A stretch of DNA of 64,000 nt from Dipylidium caninum (GCA_017562135.1 QEYB01000766.1:868001-932000); one strand, 5' to 3'; counted from the stretch's first letter, positions 37,073 to 49,351 are shown. Notes: generated from the sequence alone by a model not told the origin. Numbers and translations: made by a program.

Positions 37073-38960
37073 AACCCTGGGTAGCTGAGCGCACTGGGCT
37101 ACCTGTTATTATGAATGATTTCGGAATTGAGTACTCCACCCAGTGCAATTCTGCTACTCGGACTTTGCCCCTCCTCTTTTTGGCGGTAACACCGACGCAC
37201 TGTCCGTCGAGTCGACTGAGGCTGGATTTTGGCAGCGCTGCGCCCAACGGCCATCGCAGTTGGTCGACGAGAACGGGGTGGCAGAACGGCCAGGGGGGGA
37301 GGCTTTGCATGCCATCCTTTGCCGGGCACAACGCCGTCATGCGACCAGCGGCGGGGCAGGGGCCAATGCGGCCCCTCCGACGCCACCACGGCGTCCGACA
37401 GCATTCCCTCTCATCCTCCGCCCCTGTCGCCTTCGTCATTCACACGCCAGAGGGCAGCCTACATCCTCCACGTATTCGAGCGCTGCCATTCTGCGAGGTG
37501 AAGGTGACACCGCGACGGCGAATAAACAGCCCGTTTGAGTGAGTCTTCTCACAGAGGCTTGGTGTAACCGCGTAATTGCGGCGCCACTGTGGCAACTCCA
37601 ACATGATGCGAATCGATTATGCCTTCTGGCACTACCCCGCCCCCCCCCCCCCCCCCGCTTCGCCTCCAAGCGATGTGCGTGTTGAGCGGGCCTCCAGTGA
37701 CGCGTGAGTTGTGCAGCCTAAGAGGTTGCACTCACTTAAACGAAGTTGTGAGTTTGTGTGCGGCTGCGTAGTGAAGGAAAGGGGCTAAGTCGCCTCGGTG
37801 GCAGGGGAACCCCAAGGGGGCGGGAAGGCGGCTGACCCATGCTCCGTTCTCGGTGCTCTGAGGAGTGTTTGACCGCCCTTTTCCTGCCTTGTGCCTCTAG
37901 CCAACAAAGAGCCAACGACAGCACGTCGTTAGGCAACATCGCAGGAGCAATGGAGGGCGAGGTCTACGATTATCCACAGCCTAAATTCGGTTTCTCTACC
38001 ACAGCGGGTACGTCCTTTCTTATGCCTCGAGCACGTATGTTCTTCAATACGGCCTCAGGCTCCGCTCCCGCCGGGCTGACCGAGTGAAGACGGAGGGCAG
38101 GTGGAAACTGCTGCCCGCCGCCTTCTGGACCGTGGAAACGCCGAAGCGAGTGGGTGAACCAGGGACTGTGGGGGGCGACGGCAAGGGAGGCAGCGCTCCT
38201 GCCGCCTGATGGGGTGTGTCGGACGAAACAGGTCAACTTAATTTCCGGCTGAGTTAGCAACGCTAAACACTTCGTCGAACTGCCATCCTTTCCAGAGCAG
38301 GAGGGATGAGGCCGAGGGACCGGCACATTGAGTCCATTTGTACGGTTTTCGGGGATGTCAAAACCAGCGCCAGCTCGGCATATTCACCGGGCGCGGGGGA
38401 GAGGACTGACTGCCCCCCGTCCAGCGCCTCTCGACCGTCGTCGAGGCGGGGCGGCAGCCCTGGCACTCGAGGCCGCCCGTCGGCGCGACTTGGTCGTCCA
38501 CGAGGAGGAGTCGTGGCGTCCGTCTGACTTTTTACCTAAACTACACCACATGTCCTCTGCCGCGATGGTCGAACATCCAAACTTCATCCGTTTGATTAAT
38601 TTGTTGTGCTTCTTTCTTTTTTTACTTGGAAGCGAATATGCCTCAAACGTCGAGAGGCAGATGCCAAGCTCTGTACGACTTCACAGGGGAAAACGATGAC
38701 AACCTGAGCCTTAAGGAGGGTGAAATTGTGACAATTATAAAACAGGTACGTAGTCGTTCTCTCATTCTCCACTCCGCCCTCACACTCGATTTCCCAACCT
38801 CCGAGCTTTACACAGCCGCCTTAGCCTCCTTTCGTGGGTGTAAACACGACGACTTTGGTTTCACTTTTCTGTGAAGGAGGGCGATCAGTGGTACTACGGT
38901 GAGAAGAATGGCCGCAAGGGATTCTTCCCCATCGCCTTCGTGAAGCTAATTCCAAGCTGA
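33849..38960 (+). CDS. Endophilin-like BAR-SH3 protein
   Basis: A membrane-bending adaptor of the kind acting in endocytosis. Ten in-phase exons: 33849-33878, 34162-34212, 34317-34506, 34960-35093, 35389-35458, 36352-36452, 36530-36633, 37901-38007, 38633-38745 and 38877-38960; 327 residues. Residues 1 to about 226 form a predicted alpha-helical BAR domain, weakly conserved but with endophilin-like spacing (AMAESYQEIADLKSQRES, SSFFDPTE, HVDAKEKLQKALKEFLED, IQAEYQKKMTEVLIKL). A linker follows. The C-terminal SH3 domain is clear: CQALYDFTGENDDNLSLKEG, then EGDQWYYGEKNGRKGFFP. The SH3 is split by an intron after TIIKQ. The first exon, ten codons (MRRQKSLPLF) before a perfect GTAAGT, is the least certain. 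Order, length and C-terminal SH3 favour endophilin over amphiphysin; A or B type is not decided. Confidence 0.82.
37039..37069. repeat. (TC)n microsatellite in an intron
   Basis: About fifteen TC units, preceded by other pyrimidine-rich sequence, in the 1.27-kb intron before the linker exon of the endophilin-like gene. Confidence 0.95.
37640..37656. repeat. Poly(C) run in an intron
   Basis: Seventeen consecutive C in the same endophilin-like intron. Such runs are prone to length error in sequencing and assembly. Confidence 0.9.
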
Positions 38961-41249
38961 GACAAATTTTTCACTAGAGCATCCCTTCCCCAACTGGTTT
39001 TTGTGGTATCCTGAGTCAGAATCGCAAAAATAATTAATATTTCTATTTTACCCTCACCTGCTTGCTGTCTTTAATGTGTCCTCCCTCCCAATCTACTTTT
39101 GTAAATAGAATTTCACCACTTTGGGAAACGTGTTTTGTGGAAATATAAAACGGGTTTTACGGAAGAAGCAGTTGGCATTTGTGTCCGCCCGAAGGAGGAG
39201 GAGGAGGAGGACTTGAGGCTCCTCGTGGGTTGGAATGTGGAGGAAGGCGAAGTGCGTCAGGACGGCACACGTGGACAAGGAGAATTGGCGGGCGACCACG
39301 CCTTGGAGGGCGAGAAATCACCTCCCAATCACTGATGCCATTTCGTCTGCGTTTTTCGGCCGCCTCTCCCCACTCCCCTTCTCACGAGGGCGTCGGGGGA
39401 CAAGTGCTCGGTGGAAGGGCAGTTCAAACACGACGTCCGATCGTGTTTGTCGGTTAAACTAAATGTGTTTTGTCTTGAAAGCCTCGCCCAGCGCGGTGGC
39501 CGAAACGGGTCGCGTGAAATAAGTGATATTCAAGTGGAGGCCCCTTCGATGGGAGCAGATTTTCCCCATTTGGCTGGAAGGGCGGGTCCCCCCAAATCAG
39601 CCGGCATGTTGAACCGGGTCAACCTCAGTAACTCGTCGTTACGAGTGCAGGCTTTTGCATGAGAAAAACAAGTTTCTCGGATGGAAGTGACATGTCTCAA
39701 GTGCGATATTTACCGTCAGAAGGGGTAGTGTTCGTCTCTCGTCACCGCGATGCTGAAAATAGCCGTCGACTATTTGCGGCGGAAATGAGAGCACACGTAG
39801 GCGGCGAAGGGGAGTTTTCACGGCACCGAGGAGTCTTTTCGCGGCGCGGCGAAGGCTTTCACATGATCTCGCAAACCACCAGACGTCATCGAGAGTCCTA
39901 ATAAAGAGAGATCTGGAGAAAATCTCTCCAGAAGGTGCTTAGAGAGGCAGCGCAGGGGCTGAACAGATAAATAGCCTGAACAGGCCTGTGGAGAGTCAGT
40001 TTAAAGGGGCGAATAGTAAAGTGTAATTTATCCTCGTCTCCATCGGTCTGCACTGCCAAAGTAAACGCGCAGCAAATAGCGAGGAACTCGGGGCGGTGTG
40101 AGCGATGTCAGGAGGCAGCGACTCCCCCGCCCCACGAGGCGGCAGGTGCTCTGTGCGTCTTCGCGGATGGCCACAACCCTGAAGGCGTCTTCCCTCGTGG
40201 GCTCTTTTCGCAGCACGCATTTGTTGAGGTGGGAGGGTGGAGTTTGAGTGCACTGCGACCGCCGCGGCGTGAGGCGACGGTTCTGCCCGCCTCAGACCAA
40301 ACTGAGTCAGGTCGGAGAGGAGTCTGCGCGTGTGGAGAGTGGCACGATGTCTCGTGTCGCCTGAGTCGGGATGATCAACGGATGCCTTGTCAAGCAGGTG
40401 GGCGGAGATGACCTCAAAATCGTTGTCCGACAGGAGCGATAAACAGGCCCGGAAGGACCACAAAGAGCGCACACCACTTGAGTTTTACATGATTGCGTTA
40501 AGAAGTCGACAAGACGGCAATTCGTCATGACGTGGCGACAAGTTTGCCGATGGGTGTAAGTAAGGCGGGGCAGGTGAGGGGGAATAGGCAACAAAGCGTT
40601 CGCATCGCACCATTTTGCCTGCCAAGTGCGGCAACGGTGGGGGCAGACGGCGCACGAGAATGGCCAAGGCGTGGCCAGTGTCCACGAGGGGACCTCACCT
40701 CCGAATGCCCACTTTGGCACGACTTTCCGCCTGACCGGCGATTCTAATTGCCGACAGCCTCGTCGCTCGCCTGCACGAAGGGGATTCGCCTCGGGCTTGA
40801 ACTACGCCACTGCCAAGCGACCTCGGCTCAGACGCACTCTGCATGCCGCGTGGGCGACTGGGTCCGGGCCAGATGCTCCAGTGAGACACGTGGCGGCGTC
40901 GGGACCGAAAGACGTCTCATCTAAACATAATTGTTAGTCCCCGATGGAATAGTTCATATTCCAAAAGGGCAGAGGGTAGAGGTGTTCCTCTTGGCCTCAC
41001 ACGAACACCAACTTCTAACCAGCTACTAACACTTTGGCCGATCGGAAACTTCCCAACTCGATGCATTACGAAAGCAATTATCAGTTTATCCACACCACAG
41101 CACAAAAAAGTTCACCCAAGGCACTTCGGCAGCGAACCCGACTTCCGACGCACAAACATCCTTTCTACTGCGTATTATGAAGTAGGACTCAGGAGTCGTA
41201 GAGCACAGTTACGAGGACAAAAACGAATCACTCAACTGAAATCTCTTAC
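38961..41249. other. Intergenic stretch after the endophilin-like gene
   Basis: Holds the endophilin-like 3' UTR at its left end. The rest (39.1-40.9 kb) is GC-rich with overlapping open frames on both strands (for example 39996-40472 minus, 158 codons) and no known motif. Later exons of the small minus-strand gene starting at 41510 could lie here; none was found that keeps phase. Confidence 0.45.
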
Positions 41250-41510
41250 TTCTTTCGCTAGTTTACGAAGCACCTCTTGCCAGCCCTGAATTGCTCGTAC
41301 CTAAAGGAAAGACAAGGTGTGGATGTTGACAGCCCTCAGAATCGACGCCTTCACACAACTCTAAAATTAGGGGAATTGACCCCGCCCGCTCCTCACCTCG
41401 CCTGTGCTTGGCTTAGGAAAAAAAATTGCAGCAGCAGCTGCTAAGTGGGACGCCGTAGCCAGCCGCCTCCAATCGCAGTGTCTCAAACTTCGGGATGCAC
41501 AACTCCTCAT
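41250..41510 (-). CDS. Two exons of an unidentified small gene
   Basis: I do not recognise this protein. Two minus-strand exons join in phase 0: 41510-41397 (38 codons, starting with ATG, ending at GAG before gtgagg) and 41300-41250 (17 codons, from acceptor tttcctttag to donor gtaaga). The first encodes an Arg- and Ala-rich N-terminus without acidic residues until its last one (MRSCASRSLRHCDWRRL, then AAAAAIFFPKP), which could be a mitochondrial targeting sequence. The second encodes VRAIQGWQEVLRKLAKE, an amphipathic helix. Further exons should lie below 41250, but none could be joined. The gene sits downstream of SMN on the same strand. Real splice sites on both exons make this more than a chance frame, but it is incomplete. 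Confidence 0.4.
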
Positions 41511-41838
41511 ATGCGAATCGGTTAAATCCGCTCACTTCAGGACCGCGGCCAGGAAGCGCCTCCATCTTGACAAGCTTCACATGCGTTGGTGACGATGAAG
41601 CTTGAAACTCGGATTATAAGCTTCCCTGTGGTTGAAGTGTGTCAACTCACGTCACCAGCTCCACTGTGCGGACGACGATTTAGCTGTGTACCCAACCAGA
41701 TCCTTTCGTGTTTCAATCTCGGCCGGCTTTAGCTTAACGCATAAGGCCTGGTTCAAAAGACTCATCAGATCCAACAGGTGACTTGAAATTTGACGAAGTG
41801 TTTAATTAGAAAATTAAAGGGCAGTTAGATACTGAATG

Positions 41839-41844
41839 TTTATT
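41839..41844 (-). terminator. Candidate polyadenylation signal of the SMN gene
   Basis: TTTATT on the plus strand reads AATAAA on the minus strand, 102 bases past the SMN stop codon. Confidence 0.55.
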
Positions 41845-41945
41845 TAATCGAATTTTAAACATCAAGTACAAAAGTAAATATGTGACTAAAAACTTTCAAT
41901 AGTGACACAAACGAATCTGAAAAGGTGAAATATCGGCGATCACAC

Positions 41946-43722
41946 TCACAAATTGCCTTTGCGCTGTAGGCCCTACAAAACGAAGATCAGTAAAAGTGGG
42001 CTTATGCCGAACGCGGGATTCCAGTTTGGACATTTTATACAATAAACTGACAGGTTAATCGAGAAATTAATTAGTATTTTGAGATAAATTCCTGTTCAAA
42101 GTGGTAAAAACATTTACCATTACGTAGCCTGTTTGATATCCACACATGTACCAGGAATTTAACAGATTCCTAATACTTTCATCATGGCTGAAGGATTCCG
42201 GGATGGAAGGAGACAATACACTTGGTTTGTCACCGACCTTAATTGTGCTTCTTTTACTTCGTTCTTTAGTTGTTTTCTTAGCGTCGAGTGGGTTTACGGA
42301 ATTCGCATCAACCGTTGTCCAAAGATCCCTAAAATAAATTAGCATATACAAATCAGTAACTGAAATTGCACCTATAGACAATACCGCATAACTGTTGTCG
42401 GCCGCGGCTAAACAGCTTGTAGCAAAGGATGAATAAAGCGTCAAAATATTAAGGTTGCGTATTTTGCACAAGTGAAAGACGAAATTGAAGCCGTCTCAAC
42501 TTCCTTCCCCAAATTTATTTCACATCTCAACCACCTACGACCACGCGGGACCCCTTCGAGTAATGAGTCAAGTTCAGAAATTACATGATACATTCACGCA
42601 ATTTATACTTTAGATTTATGACTTGACAAAAATAATATCCAAAAAGAGAGACACAAATATCACCGAAATGAAGACTCCACAAGACGTAAAACTCTTAATG
42701 CCCCGTAACCCAAAAACAAAATGCATAAAATAATCATAAAGAAGGAACACCGTGAAATAAAGCATACTCTGACAGTTTTCCCATAGATTTTAGCAAGTTT
42801 TGGGCGGCCAACGCGTTATCTTCGTCATGAACCCAATGAATTGTCTGTCTATCGACCCGGTGAAGACGAATGAGGCGTTCGGTTTGTTTTGTGCCATAGT
42901 AGAGAAATTTCACATCACAATGAGTAGACCCCGAATAAATACGAATGATCTTCGCAAAGTACCACTTTTTGTCATCATTCCATTTACAAACACATATATC
43001 TCCGGGATTCCACGTATTTATAATCAGGTGCGAATATTCTTGAGTCTAGACAACAAAATACTAGCCGTAAATTTACGACGCCTGGAACTATTAGTAGATT
43101 CACCTCAATTTATCGCTTAAAAAGGCTCTAACTAACTGTTTTAACCTACTTTCGGCCCTCCCGATTGCACATCAGTTCGTAAGGCACTCATTTTAGAACA
43201 TCTACAAGAGACAAATCAGTACAATGGACAATTAACAAGGCGTAACATACAGATCTTCGTCCTTACTACTGGTCCGAATGGCAGTTTTTTGGTAAACGGA
43301 GAGCTATTTTGGAAAAACAGGCCGATATTTTGCTTAATCAAATCAAAAACGGGAAAAATATGAAAATAACTCACATCTTCCTCCGTATCTCGCAACGACT
43401 TAGACGTTTCAATTTTCACCTTTATGAAGTTTTTGTCTATATCCTAAAATGATAAAGATAGATGCAGGTGAAATTAGAGACCTAACACTGTCACTACTCA
43501 GACGGTTGCACAGACTAACTTGGAGGCACTTATCATCGACATTACCGACGCCAGACTCCATGTCCAAGACATCGGCTATCTCTACCCAGCGTCCTTCAAG
43601 ATTTTTGTTAAACGGCAATACAAACACCAATTCTCCGTCATCACTAACACTATTGATGATGCCGGGTATTAATGGTGCGGCGGTAGACTCTCGGTAGACG
43701 CATGTAGAACCAACGAACATAC
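41946..43722 (-). CDS. SMN: SMN-family protein (Tudor domain plus YG box)
   Basis: Survival motor neuron homologue, core of the complex that loads Sm proteins on spliceosomal snRNAs. Seven exons: 43722-43520, 43443-43375, 43303-43251, 43201-43150, 43045-42768, 42328-42118 and 41972-41946. Counting from the ATG at 43720, 296 residues (human 294). The Tudor domain (about 138-190) reads NPGDICVCKW, KKWYFAKIIRIY, CDVKFLYYGTKQTE, keeping most aromatic cage positions. The C-terminal YG box is LLNSWYMCGYQTGYVMG (about 273-289), the SMN oligomerisation signature. Residues 1-60 form another Tudor-like stretch (GSTCVYRES, PGIINSV, GELVFVLPF), where human SMN has its Gemin2-binding helix; I could not see that helix. 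No polyproline region is present. The first listed exon begins at an acceptor 2 nt before the ATG, so an upstream exon may exist. Exon 1 could belong to another gene, but all junctions stay in phase. Confidence 0.82.
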
Positions 43723-45317
43723 CTGAAAGACCGGAATATAAAAAATCAGTAAGTTTCAAAGAAGTAATTATGATATAATTAAGAAAACTCAGAATTCATT
43801 ATACAGCTAGTTCAACCAAACTAAATAATTCAAGACGGACATATCGGCTTATTTACAATATGAGGAAAGCAACGCACAAGTTCACAAATGACAGCTATGT
43901 GCTGCATTAAAATGCGCCCATCCAGAATAAAAATAAAGCGCTAAAGTGGCACACTCACTTAGCAACTCATAAAAAAATCAAGCGAATACGCTGGGCATTA
44001 CGACTTATAAGAAACGCCTCGTCTTGCAAAAATTTTAAACAAAACCATTATATTCGGCGGAATTCACTAGGTGCTGAATCACACCTCGATCTAAATACAA
44101 AACCATGCTTTTACGATAGTTTATTGCCGTCAGCTTTTGAAAATATTTTTGGTGTCGCATCTAAGTGTACCAACCTACACTGCTTACAACCCTGGGCTGA
44201 AATACTTTTTCCAAAAACTTGTAAAGTTAGTTTGAGAGAGAGATTACGGTCAGAATGTTTTTTCATCCCGTAAAAATGCATAGTTTACTATTTGTGCTCT
44301 CAAATTTCAATTTGGATTACTTGAACTCATTCGAGGTACTCCCAACTAATACCTTAAGGTAGAATTGTTTCTTCTTCTTTGTATCCAACTGAGAATGAGG
44401 CTAAAGTTAGTATTAATTTCAGGACTGATAGCACACATGATAATTTTATGGCATAAGTTTTACTTGTATATAAAAGTATCACGTTTGATACCTACTGACC
44501 AGTCCTCTTCTTACCTAGAAAGCCAGTATTTGTTTTTTTCGAGTCTGTATGAAAAATGCAAAAATTTTTGTCTGATGATTTTTGTTGGTGAATTTGAATA
44601 TACGACAAAAGTAGTCAACTCGGCACTAGACGCCATGAAAATCAATAAGACATAAAGCTTTCAACCGTCTATTATATCGGATTTTAACCTTCCCTATGCC
44701 TTAACCACAAAACGGTTTAGAAAGAATTCGCAGTAACCAACTCTCAAAGCAAAAATGAATCCTGATATTACAACTATGTCCAAGGGCTCTAAGGTACTAA
44801 GATTAAAATGCTTTTTTGACATCTTGTACAAATGGAGTCGTTTAGAGTTGCATCGCCCGAGTTTTTCAAACGTTTCTGAATTTTTAGCCGTCATTTTTCT
44901 TCAGCCAATCCTATGCTACGATAATTTTAACCCAGTTATTCATTGGTATGAAGGCTTTTCGGAGTCTTGTTGCCGTGTTCTTAGTCATCGTCGCACTGCC
45001 ATGTGTTCGATTATATTTCTTGCCATTTTCGCCTAATTTAGGAAACATATTCATGGCTGTTATTTGCGCTTTTTACACTACACAACCTTCACTTAACGCT
45101 GATTTTTCGCTTTTCCTTATATCTTCTAACCTTTTTCACTTCGTCTATTGTTGTTCGCCACTTATGCAATATTGCCATTTGGCTTTTTTTGTGCGACCTA
45201 TTTTTAAGGCGGTTTTTCGGAAGTATCTTTGTTTGTATAATTACCCTTTTGCCCTTCTATTATTTTTTATCGTCTACCATTAGCCTTATTGTTGTTGTTT
45301 GCGGACAAAGAAGGGAA
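43723..45317. other. Divergent intergenic region between SMN and prune
   Basis: AT-rich, with only short frames lacking motifs (44365-44655 and 44948-45283 plus, 44694-44894 minus). It should contain both promoters and possibly a 5' exon of SMN. Confidence 0.5.
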
Positions 45318-47968
45318 ATGCTAAGTGCTTTCTTGAGAAATCTTCACATCACCTTAGTAGGCTTAAATTTAGTAAAACTGTTTATGTAGGTTTAGAAATC
45401 AAGCCCTTTGTCCAAATATGTTATAGTCACTGGCAACGAAGCTTGTGACCTGGACAGCATTGCTTGTGCGACCAGTTATGCCTACATAAAAGCAAAAGTT
45501 AGTGAAATATTTCCCCATTCGTTCAATTTTGTTACATAGGAAAACCCAACCAGTTCAATTGTTTACATCCCCTACTGTAACATACTGAAATCTGACATTG
45601 ATCTGCGGACCGAAGCTATATATTGGTTGAAAAAGTGCCACATTAACAAGGATGACCTTTTTTACACGGGCAGCTTGGACTGGTTACTGGTTCCTGGTTC
45701 TGCCAAGGAAGTAGCCATAATATTGGTCGATCATTTGCATTCGGAACCGAGCAACATATTTAAGGACTGTCCTATTGTCGAAATAATCGACCACCACCCA
45801 ATTCCTCAAGACTATCAAAAGCCGGAAACATGTAACTTCTTTCTCGTAGAAAAAGTCGGTTCTTGCTCTTCTCTCATAGTACACGAACTCTTTAACAGAC
45901 TTTCAGAAGAGTTGACACCGACAGATCTCTGCCACTTCTTGTATGGTTAGTTAAGTCTCCACCCTCACTTTCAACTTCTCTAGGTGCAATACTTATTGAT
46001 ACAGACGGATTGTCACAACAGGCACTTGAGTTAAAGAGGGCAGTTCGAAAAGACCTGGATGCAGCGCGAAAGCTGGAGGCTTTTGCAGGAATGACTCTTC
46101 TCACTGAAGGATTCTCGAGAACAACTGTTTACAAGGCAATTATGGAAGCCAAGTTTTGCATTACCGGTATTTGTCCATTTTTCTAACAATTATTAGAATC
46201 ATTTTCTCTAATTTTATAGCCTACAATTTTTCTCTTGAATCTTGTTTGACATCCATTTGTCATTTTATTCGACAACCCCTCATATCGACTTCTCTACCGG
46301 CCCCATCACTGTTATATGATGTGGTTATACCACGACGCTAGGGCATGATATGAATGCGTGCTTGATGTGTGGTTATTCTCGATTTCTTCCATCATTGAAT
46401 TTCTATAATGAACTTGGGTTTCATGTACATACGACTTCGTTTACTTAATAATCATACCTATTTCGGTTACAAGAAATTTTTTTGATTCCCATATATGACT
46501 TTTTATGGAGGTCTTTCCCTTTGGGACCTTCTTCGGAGGGATTGCAAAAAAGTCACTCTTGGCTCCGAAAATCAATTTGATATCGTATGTTCCACAATCA
46601 CAGGTATGGACTTCCAGGTAACTGATTCCAGCTGTTCATTATGCGATGTTTTCACCTTGACCCATTCGCTTTCATTTGTTATTACTTCTTTTTCCCTAAC
46701 AGGAGCTTATAGAACGTGATGACTTCAGGAAAGAGTCGATTCGCTTCTGTGTGGAACAAGGTGCACGAGTGTTGGTGTGCGTAACTGTCGGATCAGCCCC
46801 CCTAGACGCTTTCGACTGTCCCCATGCAGATCGTAACGACGCATCTCTGTCCAAAGACGTTCGCCGAGGCATCGTGATAACTGGTCCTATGGAATATCGT
46901 GACATTGTAGCCAGGGTCAGTCCTTCCCCTTCTAATTGATGTCGTTTTGTGCTGCAATCAGAATAAAATGATTGTCCATAAGTAAATCTACTTTAAGTAA
47001 TAAGCAGTATGTTATATATATATTCAATAACTTATCCCTTCCACCTTACTATCGACGATATTCTTACGTTTAAAGTTTTTAAAGTGTAGAATTTATTTAT
47101 TTTGATGCCTCATGAAACCTAAAATGTGAACTTTTGTAGTGCAAAACTGCTTAACAGTCGTAGAGGTGATAAAAATCATTGTGCCTTAGTTTTATCTTTT
47201 GTCTTATCCATTTCGCGCACATCGTGTAGGTACGGTGAAAACTAGCTGTTTTGTAGTTTTGTCTGAGGATCGTACATTGTGTAGTTGCTTATATTAAACC
47301 ACTGCACGTGCGCTAAAAAATTGTTTGAAATTAATTCGTATATTATTTGTCACTTCACTTTCATTTCGCTATATTAAACCTTAAGTAGGAGGAGTTATTT
47401 AACTTTGTTATTGCATTATCCGGGGTTTTCGTGATTACGAAACTTACAAAACCTGACCCAGAGGAAGATCACCAACACCCCCATATATTTCCTAATTTGA
47501 AAGACCTTTTTCTTTTAACGCTTCAATCATTGTCTAAGCACACAGGTTGTGAATCATTCTCCGACGAGGTGCATAATCTTATCTCTATTTTTATTGTGCT
47601 GACCCCATTTGCATGGGACATCCAAAAATAGTTGCAGCGATCCGGTAAGGAAATGTATTTGTTACACTCTGTTAAGATAAGAAAACCCAGACATCCTCTG
47701 GGTGACATTGACATTCCACCTTTGTGCCTCGCCTAGTTTTTTTTCTCTTTTACTGATGGTATCTTCATCCTTTTAGTTGTGGACATATTTGATGGCAAAT
47801 TCCGAGGAACTTCGTTTAGAAGACCGCCCTTCAGTTGACAAGTGCACGAGCGTTGGTGGTGGTAGCGAGGTCGAACGCGATGTATACGTTGCCCTCGTAA
47901 CCAATAAGGCAGCAACACGGAAACAATTAGTCCCCATACTGGTCGACTTTTTGCGCTCACAGGAGTAG
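45318..47968 (+). CDS. PRUNE1: Prune-type DHH-family exopolyphosphatase/phosphodiesterase
   Basis: A cytosolic metal-dependent phosphatase of the DHH superfamily; relatives cleave short-chain polyphosphate. Seven in-phase exons: 45318-45356, 45396-45497, 45540-45945, 45984-46166, 46511-46617, 46703-46915 and 47777-47968; 413 residues. Metal-binding motifs appear in family order: TGNEACDLDS (Asp 31, 33), TGSLDWLLVPG, LVDHL (Asp 111), IIDHHP (131-133) and ILIDTDGLSQ. The C-terminal half fits a DHHA2 domain (GLSLWDLLRRDCKK, ERDDFRKESIRFCVEQ, and the ending TRKQLVPILVDFLRS). It is about 40 residues shorter than human PRUNE1 and ends at the DHHA2 domain. The first three introns are 39, 42 and 38 nt; the last is 861 nt. 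The start was chosen because the 13-codon first exon joins in phase by a 39-nt intron. Confidence 0.92.
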
Positions 47969-47999
47969 CTTTCTGGTCATGTATGTCCTTTTAACCCTT

Positions 48000-48005
48000 A
48001 ATAAA
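48000..48005 (+). terminator. Candidate polyadenylation signal of the prune gene
   Basis: AATAAA begins 32 bases after the prune stop codon on the same strand. Confidence 0.6.
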
Positions 48006-48535
48006 TTTTATACCTGCTCTCTGCAACATAACTGGTTGAATGTGATTGCCAAATAATTATTTAGATGTCCTCACATTTTGACTCACTGTCATAAGGCATT
48101 ACCGAACCTCCATAATTTCCAAGTTACTTAAGCCATTAAAAACCTTATATTGAGGTTGGTACCGCATTTAGAGATTTAGTCTAACATCGTAGAGGCTTTT
48201 GATTCACACAATAATCTGACTTTTTCCTTATTTTCTTATCCGAGTGTGACCAGGGTAGTTTCTATTCATTGAACTAGTTGCTTTCCTTACCCGTGCTTGT
48301 AACTGGGATGCCAACGGCAATTGAAAGTGGCGTGGATGGTAAATAGGGTGCCTTAAGGAAAACCTCCAATCGGTGATCCTGACTGACATTAAACGATAAT
48401 ACATCTTATTGGAGAACCAAAAATAGTCTTACTCGTAATGACGTTGTATTATTACCATTGTTGACATTATTATTCCTAAGGACATCGCGGTGGCTTGATA
48501 TTTTTTACACGAATTGCGACGCTTTGTCCCTCCCG

Positions 48536-48551
48536 CGTGTGTGTGTGTGTA
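48536..48551. repeat. (GT)n microsatellite
   Basis: About eight GT units in the region downstream of prune. Confidence 0.85.
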
Positions 48552-49341
48552 CACGGTTGCTTCTTTTTCTGTCTGTAAAATGAATCAGTTTTTAACCGAA
48601 AGAAAGCATCAGTATTACACAATCATCAGCTTGTCATTTGGTTCGCCTGAACTGATTATTTTTCCTGCTTTTTTGGTGCCTTTATCGTGTGCTTTTCATT
48701 TTTCTAGCGTCTTTTTCTGTTCCTCTTGCAATTCGTCTAAAAGGCCGAGTCCAGTTCAGGCCAGGGATGCGTTAAGATATCCTCACTCCCTTTTACAGCC
48801 TCAAATCAGCGTCCACGTTGTTCAACGCCCTTGGTCACCTTTATGTCGCATGCTTGTGTGAGCGCGCTTCACAGAAGCAGAGAATAACAAGTCATTTAAT
48901 CACCAGTTGTTTGTCTGCGTGCGATGGTCTCATGAATTTGGTGGCTTCAACAACGATTCACCATACATCGCAATATCGTCACATCGAAGCCTCTGAATTA
49001 TTCCCTATTTATAGTTTCTGGAATTTGCGATTTCTGTTCGCAATCTAATTAAACCTGCAAGATTAAAGCCTCCACCGGAATGACTTGTGACCTCAATTCC
49101 TGTGATTGCTTCCTCACTTTTATCTTCTTGCTTGACTTAAATATCACGAAGGTGTTTGCTTTTTGGCTGAGCTTTTGTCCCCTGTATGTGCACAGGGAAT
49201 AAATGGTAAAGAATCCGCTCCAGGCAATGAGAACTTCATGTGAAGCCTGTCTAGGATGGAAGGAATCAAGGCCATATTGCGTAACTGTAGATTCTGGGAG
49301 GATGCATAGATACTTGGACAATACCCACGTACGTAGTACAC

Positions 49342-49351
49342 GGGGGGGGGT
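49342..49351. repeat. Short poly(G) run
   Basis: Nine or ten consecutive G in non-coding DNA. Confidence 0.8.

Noticed and set aside
42340..42471. N-terminal extension of the SMN YG-box frame (MCKIRNLNILTLYSS...)
   Set aside because: It runs through a clear acceptor (atttattttag) at 42329; the upstream part is intron, not protein.
47431..47640. Frame MITKLTKPDPEEDHQHPH... in the last prune intron
   Set aside because: The flanking prune exons join in phase 0 without it, and it has no acceptor at its start.
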